Positions 9,500 through 18,660 of a stretch of DNA of 64,000 bases are shown in pieces (the stretch's first letter is position 1; each line of letters opens with the position of its first letter). Location of the stretch: positions 2,587,501 to 2,651,500 of the forward strand of contig NZ_CP108393.1 of NCBI RefSeq assembly GCF_035961655.1. Direction: 5' to 3'. This stretch comes from Streptomyces sp. NBC_01317 (GTDB lineage Bacteria > Actinomycetota > Actinomycetes > Streptomycetales > Streptomycetaceae). The notes beneath the pieces were generated by a model, which did no database searches, was not told where the DNA came from, and saw nothing but the letters and a program-made list of their open reading frames with translations. The position numbers were made by a program, and so were the translations under genes.

Positions 9500-9539
9500 A
9501 CGTAAAGCGATCCTCATGAGCACGTCAAGGTCTAGACCT
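9500..9539 (-). promoter_or_regulatory. promoter with palindromic operator upstream of lyase 2
   Basis: Minus strand: perfect palindrome AGGTCTAGACCT (9528-9539), then TTGACG (-35, 9528-9523), a 17-nt spacer and TTACGT (9505-9500) as -10. Spacing and operator position match the module at 7685-7724 base for base, which argues that one regulator controls both lyases. Confidence 0.68.
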
Positions 9540-9562
9540 ATGGGCCCACTGGGCGCACGCCG

Positions 9563-9590
9563 AGGGCCGGGCTCCGCGGAACCCGGCCCT
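9563..9590 (-). terminator. hairpin terminator downstream of glgP
   Basis: Inverted repeat AGGGCCGGG (9563-9571) and CCCGGCCCT (9582-9590), extended by an inner TCC/GGA pairing. It sits 29 nt beyond the glgP stop on the minus strand. Confidence 0.7.
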
Positions 9591-9618
9591 GACCAGCGAG
9601 AATCTCAAAGCCCGCGCG

Positions 9619-12306
9619 TCAGCGCATCAGCACCCCCGCGCCGTCCCCCGCCGTCTCCGCGGGCAGGGCCACCAGCCCCAGCTCCGCGCTCGTGGCGAGC
9701 AGCGGGTGCGCCGGCAGGACCCGGACCGTGTAGCCGTACGGGCCCGTGCGGTCCAGGGAGAGCGGCCCCTCGTACACCCAGCGCCCCTCGGGATCGGGGC
9801 CGCCGGCCGGCTTGAGCGGGAAGGTCTGCGCGTCCGCGATCGCGTCGTCGGAGCCGACCCGCCCGGCCACCGCCTGCACCTCCACCTCGTCGGGGCGCAG
9901 GTCGCCGAGGCCGATCCGGACGCGCAGGGCGAGGGTCGAGCCCAGCTCCGCCGTACCGCCGGCCGTGGTCTCCACCGACGCCGTGGCGGACGGGACCGTC
10001 TCGACGTGGTCCACCGACACGTGCGGCCACAGGGCCCGCGCCCGGCCCTTCCACTCGGCCAGTTCGGTCGCGGTGGCGGCGTCCAGGGCGCGGTGGGCGC
10101 GGGCGGCGGGCGCGTACAGCCGCTCCACGTAGTCACGCACCATCCGTCCCGCGAGCACCTTCGGCCCCAGCGTGATCAGCGTGCGGCGGACCATCTCGAT
10201 CCACCGGCCCGGCAGCCCCTCGCCGTCGCCACTGCCCCCGTCACCGCCGTCCCGGCGGTCCCGGTCGTAGAAGCGCGGCGCGACCCGGTCCTCGATCAGC
10301 TCGTAGAGCGCGCCCGCCTCCAGGTCGTCCCTGCGGTTCTCGTCGGCGGTCACCCCGTCCGCCGTGGGGATGGCCCAGCCGAAGTCCGGCTCGAACCATT
10401 CGTCCCACCAGCCGTCCAGCACCGACAGGTTGAGGCAGCCGTTGAGCGCGGCCTTCATCCCGCTGGTCCCGCATGCCTCCAGGGGCCGCAGCGGGTTGTT
10501 CAGCCAGACGTCGCAGCCCGGGTAGAGCTTCTTCGCCATCCGCATGCCGTAGTCCGGCAGGAAGACGATCCGGTGGCGCACCCGCATGTCGTCGGCGAAC
10601 CGCACCAGTTCCTGCACCAGCCGCTTGCCGCCGTCGTCCGCCGGATGCGCCTTGCCCGCGACGACGATCTGGACGGGCCGCTCGGGGTGGAGCAGCATCG
10701 CCCTGAGCCGGTCGCGGTCGCGCAGCATCAGGGTGAGGCGTTTGTACGAGGGGACCCGGCGGGCGAAGCCGATGGTCAGGACGTCCGGGTCCAACACGCC
10801 GTCGATCCAGCCCAGTTCGGCCTCCGCCGCGCCCCGCTGGAGCCAGGACGCGCGCAGCCGCTCCCGTACCTCCTCGACCAACTGCCCGCGCAGCGACCTC
10901 CGTACGGCCCAGATGTCGGCGTCCGGGATGTCCTCCACCGAGTCCCAGCGGGGCTCGCCGCCCACGGACAGGGCGTGTTCGGCCCGTTCGGTGCCGATCC
11001 GCTCGGCGCCCAGCCGGGCGACCTCGGGCGCGACCCAGGTCGGCGCGTGCACCCCGTTGGTCACGGAGCCGATCGGCACCTCCTCCGGGTCGAAGCCCGG
11101 CCACAGCCCGGAGAACATCTCGCGGCTGACGGCGCCGTGCAGGGTGGAGACCCCGTTGGCCCGCTGGGCGAGCCGCAGCCCCATCACGGCCATGTTGAAG
11201 AGGTGGGGCTGGCCGCCCGGGTAGGTCTCCAGGCCGAGGGCGAGGATCCGCTCGGCGTCCACCCCGGGCAGCTCGCCGTCGTCGCCGAAGTGGTGCGCGA
11301 TGAGCGAGCGGTCGAAGCGGTCGATGCCGGCGGGCACGGGGGTGTGGGTGGTGAAGACCGTACCGGCCCTGACGGCCTCCAATGCCGCGTCGAACGCGAG
11401 CCCGGTGTCGGCGAGTTCACGGATGCGCTCCAGGCCGAGGAAGCCGGCGTGCCCCTCGTTGGTGTGGAACACCTCGGGCGCGGCGTGGCCGGTGAGCCGG
11501 CAGTACGTCCGCACCGCGCGCACCCCGCCGATGCCGAGCAGCATCTCCTGGAGGAGCCGGTGCTCGCTGCCGCCGCCGTACAGCCGGTCGGTGACGTCCC
11601 GCTCGCCGGGGCCGTTCTCCTCGACGTCCGAGTCGAGCATCAGCAGCGGGACGCGGCCCACCTGCGCCTGCCAGACGCGGGCGTGCAGCGTGCGCCGTCC
11701 CGGCAGGGTGAGGGCCACCAGGGCGGGGGTGCCGTCCTCCTCGCGCAGGAGGGTCAGCGGCAGTTCGTTCGGGTCGAGGACGGGGTACTGCTCCTGCTGC
11801 CAGCCGTCCCTGGACAGGGACTGCCGGAAGTATCCGTGCCGGTAGAGCAGGCCTACGCCGATCAGCGGTACGCCGAGGTCGCTGGCGGCCTTGAGGTGGT
11901 CGCCGGCGAGGATGCCGAGCCCGCCCGAGTACTGCGGCAGCGCGGCGGTGACGCCGAACTCGGGCGAGAAGTAGCCGATGGCGGCGGGCAGCTCCCCACC
12001 CCCTCCGTCGTTCTCCTGGTACCAGCGGGGGCCGTGCAGATACGTGTCGAGGCCGGCGGACGCGGCGCTCAGCGTGCGCAGGAAGGCGCGGTCCTCGGCC
12101 AGCTCGGCGAGGCGGGCCGCGGAGACGCCCCCGAGGAACCGCACGGGGTCGCCGTCGGCCTGCCGCCAGCCGGCGGGGTCGACGGACTCGAAGAGCTCTC
12201 GGGTCTCGGTGTGCCAGGACCAGCGCAGGTTGCGCGCCAGGTCGCCGAGTGGTCGCAGCGGGTCGGGCAGGACGGGGCGGACGGTGAACCGACGGATTGC
12301 CTTCAC
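9619..12306 (-). CDS. glgP: alpha-glucan (glycogen/maltodextrin) phosphorylase
   Basis: PLP-dependent phosphorylase, 895 residues, releasing glucose-1-phosphate from alpha-1,4-glucan. It has the N-terminal DUF3417 module typical of the actinobacterial and archaeal alpha-glucan phosphorylase subfamily, then the GT35-type catalytic region. The PLP lysine is Lys618 in GTSGMKAALNG, within ACGTSGMKAALNGCLNLSVL. The GTG start at 12306 is chosen because AAGGTGGAG precedes it and the protein then begins KAIRRFTVRPVLP, the usual family N-terminus; 34 further in-frame upstream codons look non-coding. Divergent from the glgE-treS-mak-glgB genes, it supplies the degradative arm of the same glucan pathway. 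Confidence 0.95.
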   Translation of the reverse strand: MKAIRRFTVRPVLPDPLRPLGDLARNLRWSWHTETRELFESVDPAGWRQADGDPVRFLGGVSAARLAELAEDRAFLRTLSAASAGLDTYLHGPRWYQENDGGGGELPAAIGYFSPEFGVTAALPQYSGGLGILAGDHLKAASDLGVPLIGVGLLYRHGYFRQSLSRDGWQQEQYPVLDPNELPLTLLREEDGTPALVALTLPGRRTLHARVWQAQVGRVPLLMLDSDVEENGPGERDVTDRLYGGGSEHRLLQEMLLGIGGVRAVRTYCRLTGHAAPEVFHTNEGHAGFLGLERIRELADTGLAFDAALEAVRAGTVFTTHTPVPAGIDRFDRSLIAHHFGDDGELPGVDAERILALGLETYPGGQPHLFNMAVMGLRLAQRANGVSTLHGAVSREMFSGLWPGFDPEEVPIGSVTNGVHAPTWVAPEVARLGAERIGTERAEHALSVGGEPRWDSVEDIPDADIWAVRRSLRGQLVEEVRERLRASWLQRGAAEAELGWIDGVLDPDVLTIGFARRVPSYKRLTLMLRDRDRLRAMLLHPERPVQIVVAGKAHPADDGGKRLVQELVRFADDMRVRHRIVFLPDYGMRMAKKLYPGCDVWLNNPLRPLEACGTSGMKAALNGCLNLSVLDGWWDEWFEPDFGWAIPTADGVTADENRRDDLEAGALYELIEDRVAPRFYDRDRRDGGDGGSGDGEGLPGRWIEMVRRTLITLGPKVLAGRMVRDYVERLYAPAARAHRALDAATATELAEWKGRARALWPHVSVDHVETVPSATASVETTAGGTAELGSTLALRVRIGLGDLRPDEVEVQAVAGRVGSDDAIADAQTFPLKPAGGPDPEGRWVYEGPLSLDRTGPYGYTVRVLPAHPLLATSAELGLVALPAETAGDGAGVLMR

Positions 12307-12818
12307 GTGCTCCACCTTCGCAGGGGACGTACGGGCTGGAGGGGACACACGACGATGTGCGTCCCACCGTCCCCCCGACGGTAGCCGTACGCCCCCCGTT
12401 CCAACCACGGCGCATTGAGGTGTGCGCCCCCCTGGGGAGGTGGCGGGAGGGATGGCCGAGAGGGTGGAAAGGGTAGCCGTTCATCTCCTGATGACGTAGG
12501 AGATACACGCGAACAGATTGTCCGGCGGAAAATATTGGGAAGGCTCATGCGGTACGTACGGCACACGATCCAGCGCTATTCGAGTGAACGCGGACGGGAG
12601 CCGACATGGCCGCAGCCTCTCAGTCGCCGACCGAGCAGCTACAAAGAACGGTAAAACATCCCAAAAGACCACAGAACTTACGGAGCCCCCACAGGTCCTC
12701 ATCCACATCGCCCGTTCCCCCCGTTTCCCCCGTTCCAACCACCCCTTCCACCAGACCACCCGTACCACCCGAAGCACCCGCCCTGCCTGTCACGCCCGCA
12801 CAGCACCCAGGTGATCCA
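12307..12818. promoter_or_regulatory. 512-nt divergent glgP/glgE control region
   Basis: Divergent intergenic region. An ATG at 12606 opens a frame into glgE, but codons 12606-12818 are rich in AGA, AAA, CTA, GTA, CCA, GTT and one TTA (12678-12680), unlike the codon use of every neighbouring gene, so I read it as leader rather than coding. It contains an A+T-rich stretch (GGAAAATATTGGGAAGG near 12527) and C-rich runs around 12710-12760. It presumably holds promoters for both directions. No clean operator was recognised. Confidence 0.5.
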
Positions 12819-14816
12819 GTGAAACCGCTGATTGGTCGCATTCCCGTCCTGGACGTCCATCCGCTCGTCGACTGCGGCAAACGCCCCGCGAAGGCGGTGA
12901 GCGGTGAAACCTTCCAGGTCACCGCCACCGTCTTCCGCGAGGGCCATGACGCGGTGGCGGCCAATGTCGTCCTCACGGATCCATCGGGCCGCCCCGGCCC
13001 GTGGACCCCCATGCACGAGCTCGCCCCCGGCACCGACCGCTGGGGCGCCGAGGTCACCCCCACCGAGGAAGGCCGCTGGACCTACACCGTGGAGGCCTGG
13101 AGCGACCCCGTCGCGACCTGGCGCCACACCGCCGGGATCAAGATCCCGGCGGGCATCGACACCGAACTGGTCCTCGCCGAGGGGGCGGACCTGTACGAAC
13201 GCGCCGCCGTCGGCGTACCGAAGAAGGACGGCCGGGAGGCCGTGCTCGCCGCCGCCGACGCGCTGCGCGACCGGGACCGCCCCGCCGGGGCCCGGCTGGC
13301 CGCCGCCCTCTCCCAGGACGCCACCGCCGCGCTCGGCCGTCACCCGCTGCGCGAGCTGGTCACCTCCTCGCGCCCCGCGCGCCTGCTGGTCGAGCGCAGG
13401 CGGGCCCTGTTCGGTTCCTGGTACGAGCTGTTCCCGCGCTCCGAGGGCGCGGTGGTGAAGGAGGGCGAGCCGCCGGTGAGCGGCACCTTCCGTACGGCCG
13501 CCGAGCGGCTGCCCGCGGTCGCCGCGATGGGGTTCGACGTCGTCTATCTGCCCCCGGTCCACCCCATCGGCACGACCCACCGCAAGGGCCCCAACAACAC
13601 CCTGACCCCGGGCCCCGAGGACGTCGGCGTGCCCTGGGCGATCGGCTCGGCGGACGGCGGTCACGACGCGATCCACCCCGACCTCGGCACGATCGAGGAC
13701 TTCGACCACTTCGTGGAGACGGCGCGCACCCTGCGCATGGAGATCGCGCTCGACTTCGCGCTCCAGTGCTCCCCCGACCACCCCTGGGTCGCGAAGAAGC
13801 CGGAGTGGTTCCACCACCGCGCGGACGGCTCCATCGCGTACGCCGAGAACCCCCCGAAGAAGTACCAGGACATCTACCCGATCGCCTTCGACGCCGACAT
13901 GCGCGGCCTGGTCCGCGAGACCGTGCGCGTGCTGCGGTACTGGATGTCCCACGGGGTACGGATCTTCCGCGTCGACAACCCGCACACGAAGCCGGTGGTC
14001 TTCTGGGAGAAGGTCATCAACAACATCAACCGCACCGACCCCGATGTCATCTTCCTCGCCGAGGCGTTCACGCGCCCCGCGATGATGCGCACGCTGGGCG
14101 CGGTCGGCTTCCAGCAGTCGTATACGTATTTCACCTGGCGGACCGGCAAGCGGGAGCTGACGGACTACCTGGTCGAGCTGTCCCGCGAGACCGCCGCGTA
14201 CATGCGTCCGAACTTCTTCGTGAACACGCCTGACATCCTCCACGCCTATCTCCAGGAGGGCGGCAGGCCGGCGTTCGAGGTGCGCGCGGTGCTCGCCGCG
14301 ACGATGGTGCCGTCGTGGGGTGTGTACGCGGGATATGAACTCTGCGAGAACACCCCCGCCAAGCCGGGCAGCGAGGAGTACCGTGACTCCGAGAAGTACC
14401 AGCTGAGGCCCCGGGACTGGGAGGCGGCCGAGCGTGAGGGCCGTACGATCGCGCCGCTGATCACCACGCTCAACCGGATCAGAAGGCGGCACCCCGCGCT
14501 GCAACAGCTGCGCGACATCCACTTCCACGATGCCGACAACGAAGCGGTCATCGCGTACAGCAAGCGGGCGGGCTCGAACATCGTTCTGGTGGTCGTCAAC
14601 CTCGACCCTCACCACACCCAGGAGGCGACGGTCTCGTTGGACATGGAGCGGCTCGGCCTCGAATGGCACGAGACCGTCCCGGTGCGCGACGAGCTCACCG
14701 GCGAGACCTATCACTGGGGCAGGGCCAACTACGTGCGCCTAGAGCCGGGCGTCACGCCCGCGCACGTCGTGGTCCTGCGACCGTCCCCGCCGATCGGAGG
14801 GTCACCCACATCATGA
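12819..14816 (+). CDS. glgE: alpha-1,4-glucan:maltose-1-phosphate maltosyltransferase
   Basis: GH13_3 maltosyltransferase extending linear alpha-1,4-glucan with maltosyl units from maltose-1-phosphate. Order: N-terminal beta domain, inserted helical domain S, (beta/alpha)8 catalytic barrel, C-terminal beta domain. Using the GTG at 12819, catalytic residues are Asp386 ([11 protein letters not shown]), Glu415 (FLAEAFTRP) and Asp472 (NTPDILH), each exactly 8 residues before the S. coelicolor numbering (394/423/480, from memory). This start, behind AGGTGA, gives 665 residues beginning [12 protein letters not shown], as in the family. An upstream ATG at 12606 would add 71 Pro-rich residues in non-Streptomyces codon usage. 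The stop overlaps the treS start (ATGA at 14813). Confidence 0.95.
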   Translation: MKPLIGRIPVLDVHPLVDCGKRPAKAVSGETFQVTATVFREGHDAVAANVVLTDPSGRPGPWTPMHELAPGTDRWGAEVTPTEEGRWTYTVEAWSDPVATWRHTAGIKIPAGIDTELVLAEGADLYERAAVGVPKKDGREAVLAAADALRDRDRPAGARLAAALSQDATAALGRHPLRELVTSSRPARLLVERRRALFGSWYELFPRSEGAVVKEGEPPVSGTFRTAAERLPAVAAMGFDVVYLPPVHPIGTTHRKGPNNTLTPGPEDVGVPWAIGSADGGHDAIHPDLGTIEDFDHFVETARTLRMEIALDFALQCSPDHPWVAKKPEWFHHRADGSIAYAENPPKKYQDIYPIAFDADMRGLVRETVRVLRYWMSHGVRIFRVDNPHTKPVVFWEKVINNINRTDPDVIFLAEAFTRPAMMRTLGAVGFQQSYTYFTWRTGKRELTDYLVELSRETAAYMRPNFFVNTPDILHAYLQEGGRPAFEVRAVLAATMVPSWGVYAGYELCENTPAKPGSEEYRDSEKYQLRPRDWEAAEREGRTIAPLITTLNRIRRRHPALQQLRDIHFHDADNEAVIAYSKRAGSNIVLVVVNLDPHHTQEATVSLDMERLGLEWHETVPVRDELTGETYHWGRANYVRLEPGVTPAHVVVLRPSPPIGGSPTS

Positions 14817-16537
14817 TCGTCAACGAGCCCGTCCACGACACGTTCGAGGACACCCCGGCCCAGGACCGTCATCCCGACTGGTTCAAACGAGCCGTCTTCT
14901 ACGAGGTTCTGGTGCGTTCGTTCCAGGACAGCAACGGAGACGGCATCGGTGATCTCAAGGGCATCACCGCCAAGCTGGACTACCTCCAATGGCTCGGTGT
15001 CGACTGCCTCTGGCTGCCGCCGTTCTTCAAGTCGCCCCTGCGCGACGGCGGCTACGACGTCTCCGACTACACCGCCGTCCTCCCCGAGTTCGGCGACCTC
15101 GCCGACTTCGTGGAGTTCGTCGACGCCACGCACCAGCGCGGCATGCGTGTGGTCATCGACTTCGTCATGAACCACACCAGCGACCAGCACGACTGGTTCC
15201 AGGAGTCCCGCAAGGACCCCGAAGGACCGTACGGCGACTACTACGTCTGGGCCGACGACGACAAGCAGTACCAGGACGCCCGGATCATCTTCGTCGACAC
15301 GGAGACCTCCAACTGGACCTTCGACCCGGTGCGCAAGCAGTACTACTGGCACCGCTTCTTCTCGCACCAGCCGGACCTCAACTACGAGAACCCGGCCGTG
15401 CAGGAGGAGATCATCTCCGCGCTGCGCTTCTGGCTGGACCTGGGCATCGACGGCTTCCGGCTGGACGCCGTGCCGTACCTCTACCAGAAGGAAGGCACCA
15501 ACTGCGAGAACCTCCCGGCCACCCACGCGTTCCTCAAGCGGGTGCGCAAGGAGATCGACGCGCACTACCCCGACACGGTGCTGCTCGCCGAGGCCAACCA
15601 GTGGCCCGAGGACGTCGTCGACTACTTCGGTGACTACGCCAAGGGCGGCGACGAATGCCACATGGCGTTCCACTTCCCCGTGATGCCGCGGATCTTCATG
15701 GCCGTACGGCGCGAGTCGCGCTACCCGGTCTCGGAGATCCTGGCGAAGACCCCGGCGATCCCCACCAACTGCCAGTGGGGCATCTTCCTCCGCAACCACG
15801 ACGAGCTGACACTCGAAATGGTCACGGACGAGGAACGCGACTACATGTACGCGGAGTACGCCAAGGACCCCCGGATGCGCGCCAACATCGGCATCCGGCG
15901 CCGCCTCGCCCCGCTGCTCGACAACGACCGCAACCAGATCGAGCTGTTCACGGCTCTGCTGCTGTCGCTGCCGGGCTCCCCGATCCTCTACTACGGGGAC
16001 GAGATCGGGATGGGCGACAACATCTGGCTCGGTGACCGGGACGCCGTACGGACCCCGATGCAGTGGACCCCCGACCGGAACGCGGGATTCTCGTCCAGCG
16101 ACCCCGGCCGGCTCTACCTCCCGACGATCATGGACCCGGTCTACGGGTACCAGGTCACCAATGTGGAAGCGTCGATGGCCTCGCCGTCCTCGCTGCTGCA
16201 CTGGACCCGGCGGATGATCGAGATCCGCAAGCAGAACCCGGCCTTCGGGCTCGGCTCGTACACGGAGCTGCCGTCGTCGAACCCGGCGGTGCTGGCGTTC
16301 CTGCGGGAAGCGCCCTCCCAGGACGGCAAGGGCGACGACCTCGTCCTGTGCGTCCACAACTTCTCGCGCTTCGCCCAGCCCACCGAGCTGGATCTCAAGG
16401 AGTTCAGCGGGCGGCACCCGGTGGAGCTGATCGGTGGGGTCCGTTTCCCCGCCATCGGCGAGTGGCCGTACCTGCTCACCCTGGCGGGCCACGGTTTCTA
16501 CTGGTTCAGGCTCAGGAAGGATGTCGCGTCGAGCTGA
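14813..16537 (+). CDS. treS: trehalose synthase (maltose alpha-D-glucosyltransferase)
   Basis: GH13_16 enzyme of 574 residues that interconverts trehalose and maltose by intramolecular transglucosylation. The (beta/alpha)8 barrel carries nucleophile Asp218 ([12 protein letters not shown]), acid/base Glu260 (LLAEANQWP) and Asp330 (FLRNHDEL). The calcium and domain-B signatures [13 protein letters not shown] and VMNHTSDQH are present. The ATG start overlaps the glgE stop by 4 nt, indicating translational coupling. It feeds maltose to the maltokinase encoded next, and TreS and Mak form a complex in relatives. A strong hairpin follows the stop, so mak expression may partly depend on read-through or on its own promoter. 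Confidence 0.96.
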   Translation: MIVNEPVHDTFEDTPAQDRHPDWFKRAVFYEVLVRSFQDSNGDGIGDLKGITAKLDYLQWLGVDCLWLPPFFKSPLRDGGYDVSDYTAVLPEFGDLADFVEFVDATHQRGMRVVIDFVMNHTSDQHDWFQESRKDPEGPYGDYYVWADDDKQYQDARIIFVDTETSNWTFDPVRKQYYWHRFFSHQPDLNYENPAVQEEIISALRFWLDLGIDGFRLDAVPYLYQKEGTNCENLPATHAFLKRVRKEIDAHYPDTVLLAEANQWPEDVVDYFGDYAKGGDECHMAFHFPVMPRIFMAVRRESRYPVSEILAKTPAIPTNCQWGIFLRNHDELTLEMVTDEERDYMYAEYAKDPRMRANIGIRRRLAPLLDNDRNQIELFTALLLSLPGSPILYYGDEIGMGDNIWLGDRDAVRTPMQWTPDRNAGFSSSDPGRLYLPTIMDPVYGYQVTNVEASMASPSSLLHWTRRMIEIRKQNPAFGLGSYTELPSSNPAVLAFLREAPSQDGKGDDLVLCVHNFSRFAQPTELDLKEFSGRHPVELIGGVRFPAIGEWPYLLTLAGHGFYWFRLRKDVASS

Positions 16538-16550
16538 CGCGACCGGATGA

Positions 16551-16582
16551 CGTGCGGGGCGGTGTTTCCACCGCCCCGCACG
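16551..16582 (+). terminator. hairpin between treS and mak
   Basis: Perfect 14-bp stem (16551-16564 with 16569-16582) and a TTTC loop, 13 nt after the treS stop. No U-tract follows. It may end or attenuate glgE-treS transcripts before mak. Confidence 0.75.
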
Positions 16583-16729
16583 GGGCACGTTCCCCACGTC
16601 CGACGCGTACGGAATCGAGTCCGTACGGATCATCGTCACCCGACACGTCCCGCACAGCCGGACAGCAGATGCCGCAATCCGGGACACTCTGCGCATCCTG
16701 TGGTGTGCCCGGGGAAAGGACGCGAGGCC

Positions 16730-18178
16730 ATGACGAAGGCTGCATCCACCCGGATCACGCCGTACGGCGCTCCCCACCGCGCCGTGTCACCCACCGACGC
16801 GGCGGCGCTCCTCGGATCGCTGGCGCCCCTGCTCCACGACTGGCTGCCCCGCCAGCGCTGGTTCGCGGGCAAGGGGCGTACGGTCACCGGTTTTGTGCCG
16901 GTGACGGTCACCGAGCTGCGTCCCGCGCACCCGGGCGACCCCGCCCTGCTCCACCTGCTGGTACGGGTCGAACAGGGCGCCGCCGGGGTCTCCGCCTCGG
17001 CCGGCGACTGCTACCAGCTGCTGCTCGGCGTCCGGGAGGCCCTGCCCCCGCACCTCGCGGCGGCGCGCCTCGGCCGGGCGGCGCAGGGCCCGCTGGCCGG
17101 GCTCACGGTGTACGAGGGCCTGCACGATCCGCGCGTGGCGGAGCTGCTGCTGGAACGATTGCGCAACCCAGGGTCATGGGGACCGCTACGGTTCGAGCGC
17201 GCGCGGCCGATCCCGGCGGCCCTGACCGGAAAGCTGCTGGACGCGGAACAATCCAATTCGTCCCTCGTCTACGGGGACGCTCACGGCGACGCCGTCCATG
17301 GCGACGCGTACATCCTCAAGATCCTCCGCCGGGTCTTCCCCGGCCCGCACCCGGATCTGGAGCTGCCGCTGGCCCTCGCCGCGGAGGGCTGCGACCGGGT
17401 GCCGGCGCCGGTGGCGTGGTTCGAGGCGGACGATCCGACGGGCAGCGACGACACGCTCACGCTCGGTGTGCTCCAGCCGTATCTGCGCGGATCGCGGGAC
17501 GGCTGGCAGCTGGCGCTGGCGGCGCTGGGCGCGGACCGGGAGTTCACGTCGGAGGCGCGCTCGCTGGGGCGGACCACGGCCGAGGTGCATCTGGCGCTGG
17601 CTGCGGCCCTCCCGACCGTGACGCTGGGCCGGCGCCAGACGGCGCAGTTCGCGGACGCGATGACGGCCCGCCTGGACGTGGCGGCGCAGGCGGTCCCCGC
17701 CCTGATGCCGTACGTCCCCGGGCTGCGGACGGCCTTCGACGCGCTGGCGGGCCTGGACGAGGCGGCACGGGGCCGCCCGGCGCAGCGGGTCCACGGCGAC
17801 CTGCACCTGGGCCAGGCGCTGCGCACCCCCGACGGCCGCTGGTCGGTGATCGACTTCGAGGGCGAACCGGCCATACCACTGGCGGAACGCCGCCGCCCAC
17901 AGCCACCGGTCCGCGATGTGGCGGGCATGCTGCGGTCCTTCGACTACGCGGCGCGTTCGCACGAGCCGTGGCGTGCGGACTGGGCGACGCGGTGCCGCGC
18001 GGCGTTCTGCGAGGGATACGCGCAGGCGTCGGGCACGGACCCGCGCGCGGAGCCGGAGCTGCTGCGGGCGTACGAGACGGACAAGGCGGTGTACGAGGTC
18101 CTGTACGAGGCCCGCCACCGCCCGGACTGGCTCCCGGTCCCCATGGCCGCGATTCGCCGGCTGGCGGGCGAGCGGTGA
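16730..18178 (+). CDS. mak: maltokinase
   Basis: ATP-dependent kinase of 482 residues producing maltose-1-phosphate for GlgE; also known as Pep2. The fold is aminoglycoside-phosphotransferase-like. The N-terminal maltokinase cap is seen in LLHDWLPRQRWFAGKGRTV, followed by the catalytic loop RVHGDLHLGQ (Asp357) and the metal-binding motif VIDFEGEPAIPL. The ATG at 16730 is preferred because AAAGGA lies about 9 nt upstream and the conserved cap follows; the frame is open a further 61 codons upstream across the terminator region, which is not coding. It sits between treS and glgB. The 192-nt gap to treS with a hairpin suggests partly independent expression. Confidence 0.95.
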   Translation: MTKAASTRITPYGAPHRAVSPTDAAALLGSLAPLLHDWLPRQRWFAGKGRTVTGFVPVTVTELRPAHPGDPALLHLLVRVEQGAAGVSASAGDCYQLLLGVREALPPHLAAARLGRAAQGPLAGLTVYEGLHDPRVAELLLERLRNPGSWGPLRFERARPIPAALTGKLLDAEQSNSSLVYGDAHGDAVHGDAYILKILRRVFPGPHPDLELPLALAAEGCDRVPAPVAWFEADDPTGSDDTLTLGVLQPYLRGSRDGWQLALAALGADREFTSEARSLGRTTAEVHLALAAALPTVTLGRRQTAQFADAMTARLDVAAQAVPALMPYVPGLRTAFDALAGLDEAARGRPAQRVHGDLHLGQALRTPDGRWSVIDFEGEPAIPLAERRRPQPPVRDVAGMLRSFDYAARSHEPWRADWATRCRAAFCEGYAQASGTDPRAEPELLRAYETDKAVYEVLYEARHRPDWLPVPMAAIRRLAGER

Positions 18179-18199
18179 CAGGTTCCCCGCCCCCGGGTT

Positions 18200-18592
18200 G
18201 TCCTCAATCGCCGGACGGGCTTGATATGTCCGCACGCCCGGCGGAGACCGATCAGACCGGCCCGACGGAGCGGAATCAATGCCGCCCGGCCGACAATCAA
18301 GCCCGTCCGGCGATTGAGGACACAGCGAGGCCGCAGGCCGCGCGCCCCCACCCTCAACGCGCACATCGCCACGACGTGCGGGAAATTCCAGCCCGTCCGG
18401 CGATTGAGGACAACGCAAGGCCGCAGGCCCAGCAACCCCACCCACGGCCCGCACATCCCCACCGCAGGGGCGACAATCAAGCCCGTCCGGCGATTGAGGA
18501 CAACGCAAGGCCGCAGGCCCAGCAACCCCACCGACCGCTCGCGCATCCCCACCGCGGACCGCGAGAATCAAGCCCGTCCGGCGATTGAGGAC
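18200..18592. repeat. intergenic repeat cluster A (5 copies of TCCTCAATCGCCGGACGGGC)
   Basis: One copy in + orientation at 18200-18220, immediately after mak, followed by four copies in the opposite orientation at 18301, 18391, 18481 and 18572, i.e. spaced 90, 90 and 91 nt. The spacers are also repetitive (AACGCAAGGCCGCAGGCCCAG followed by CCCCACCC-type sequence), so the unit is about 90 bp. Both strands give long artefactual frames with recurring peptides. No gene is present between mak and glgB; the glgB RBS lies just downstream. Confidence 0.9.
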
Positions 18593-18660
18593 AACGCGAG
18601 GCCGCAGGGCCGCGCACCGCACCGAGACACCTCACCCCGCCCAACGAGGAGGCACCACCC

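Noticed and set aside
9706..12384. Long + strand open frame opposite glgP (892 codons)
   Set aside because: Antisense shadow typical of high-G+C coding DNA; no RBS, no recognisable domain, and the minus-strand frame is a full alpha-glucan phosphorylase.
12606..12818. N-terminal extension of GlgE starting at ATG 12606
   Set aside because: Codon usage is unlike any other gene in the window and the family N-terminus begins at about 12819; kept as a finding because proteomics could overturn it.
18301..18592. CRISPR array
   Set aside because: Period is regular at 90 nt but the spacers are themselves repetitive and the core occurs in both orientations at three loci; no cas genes.
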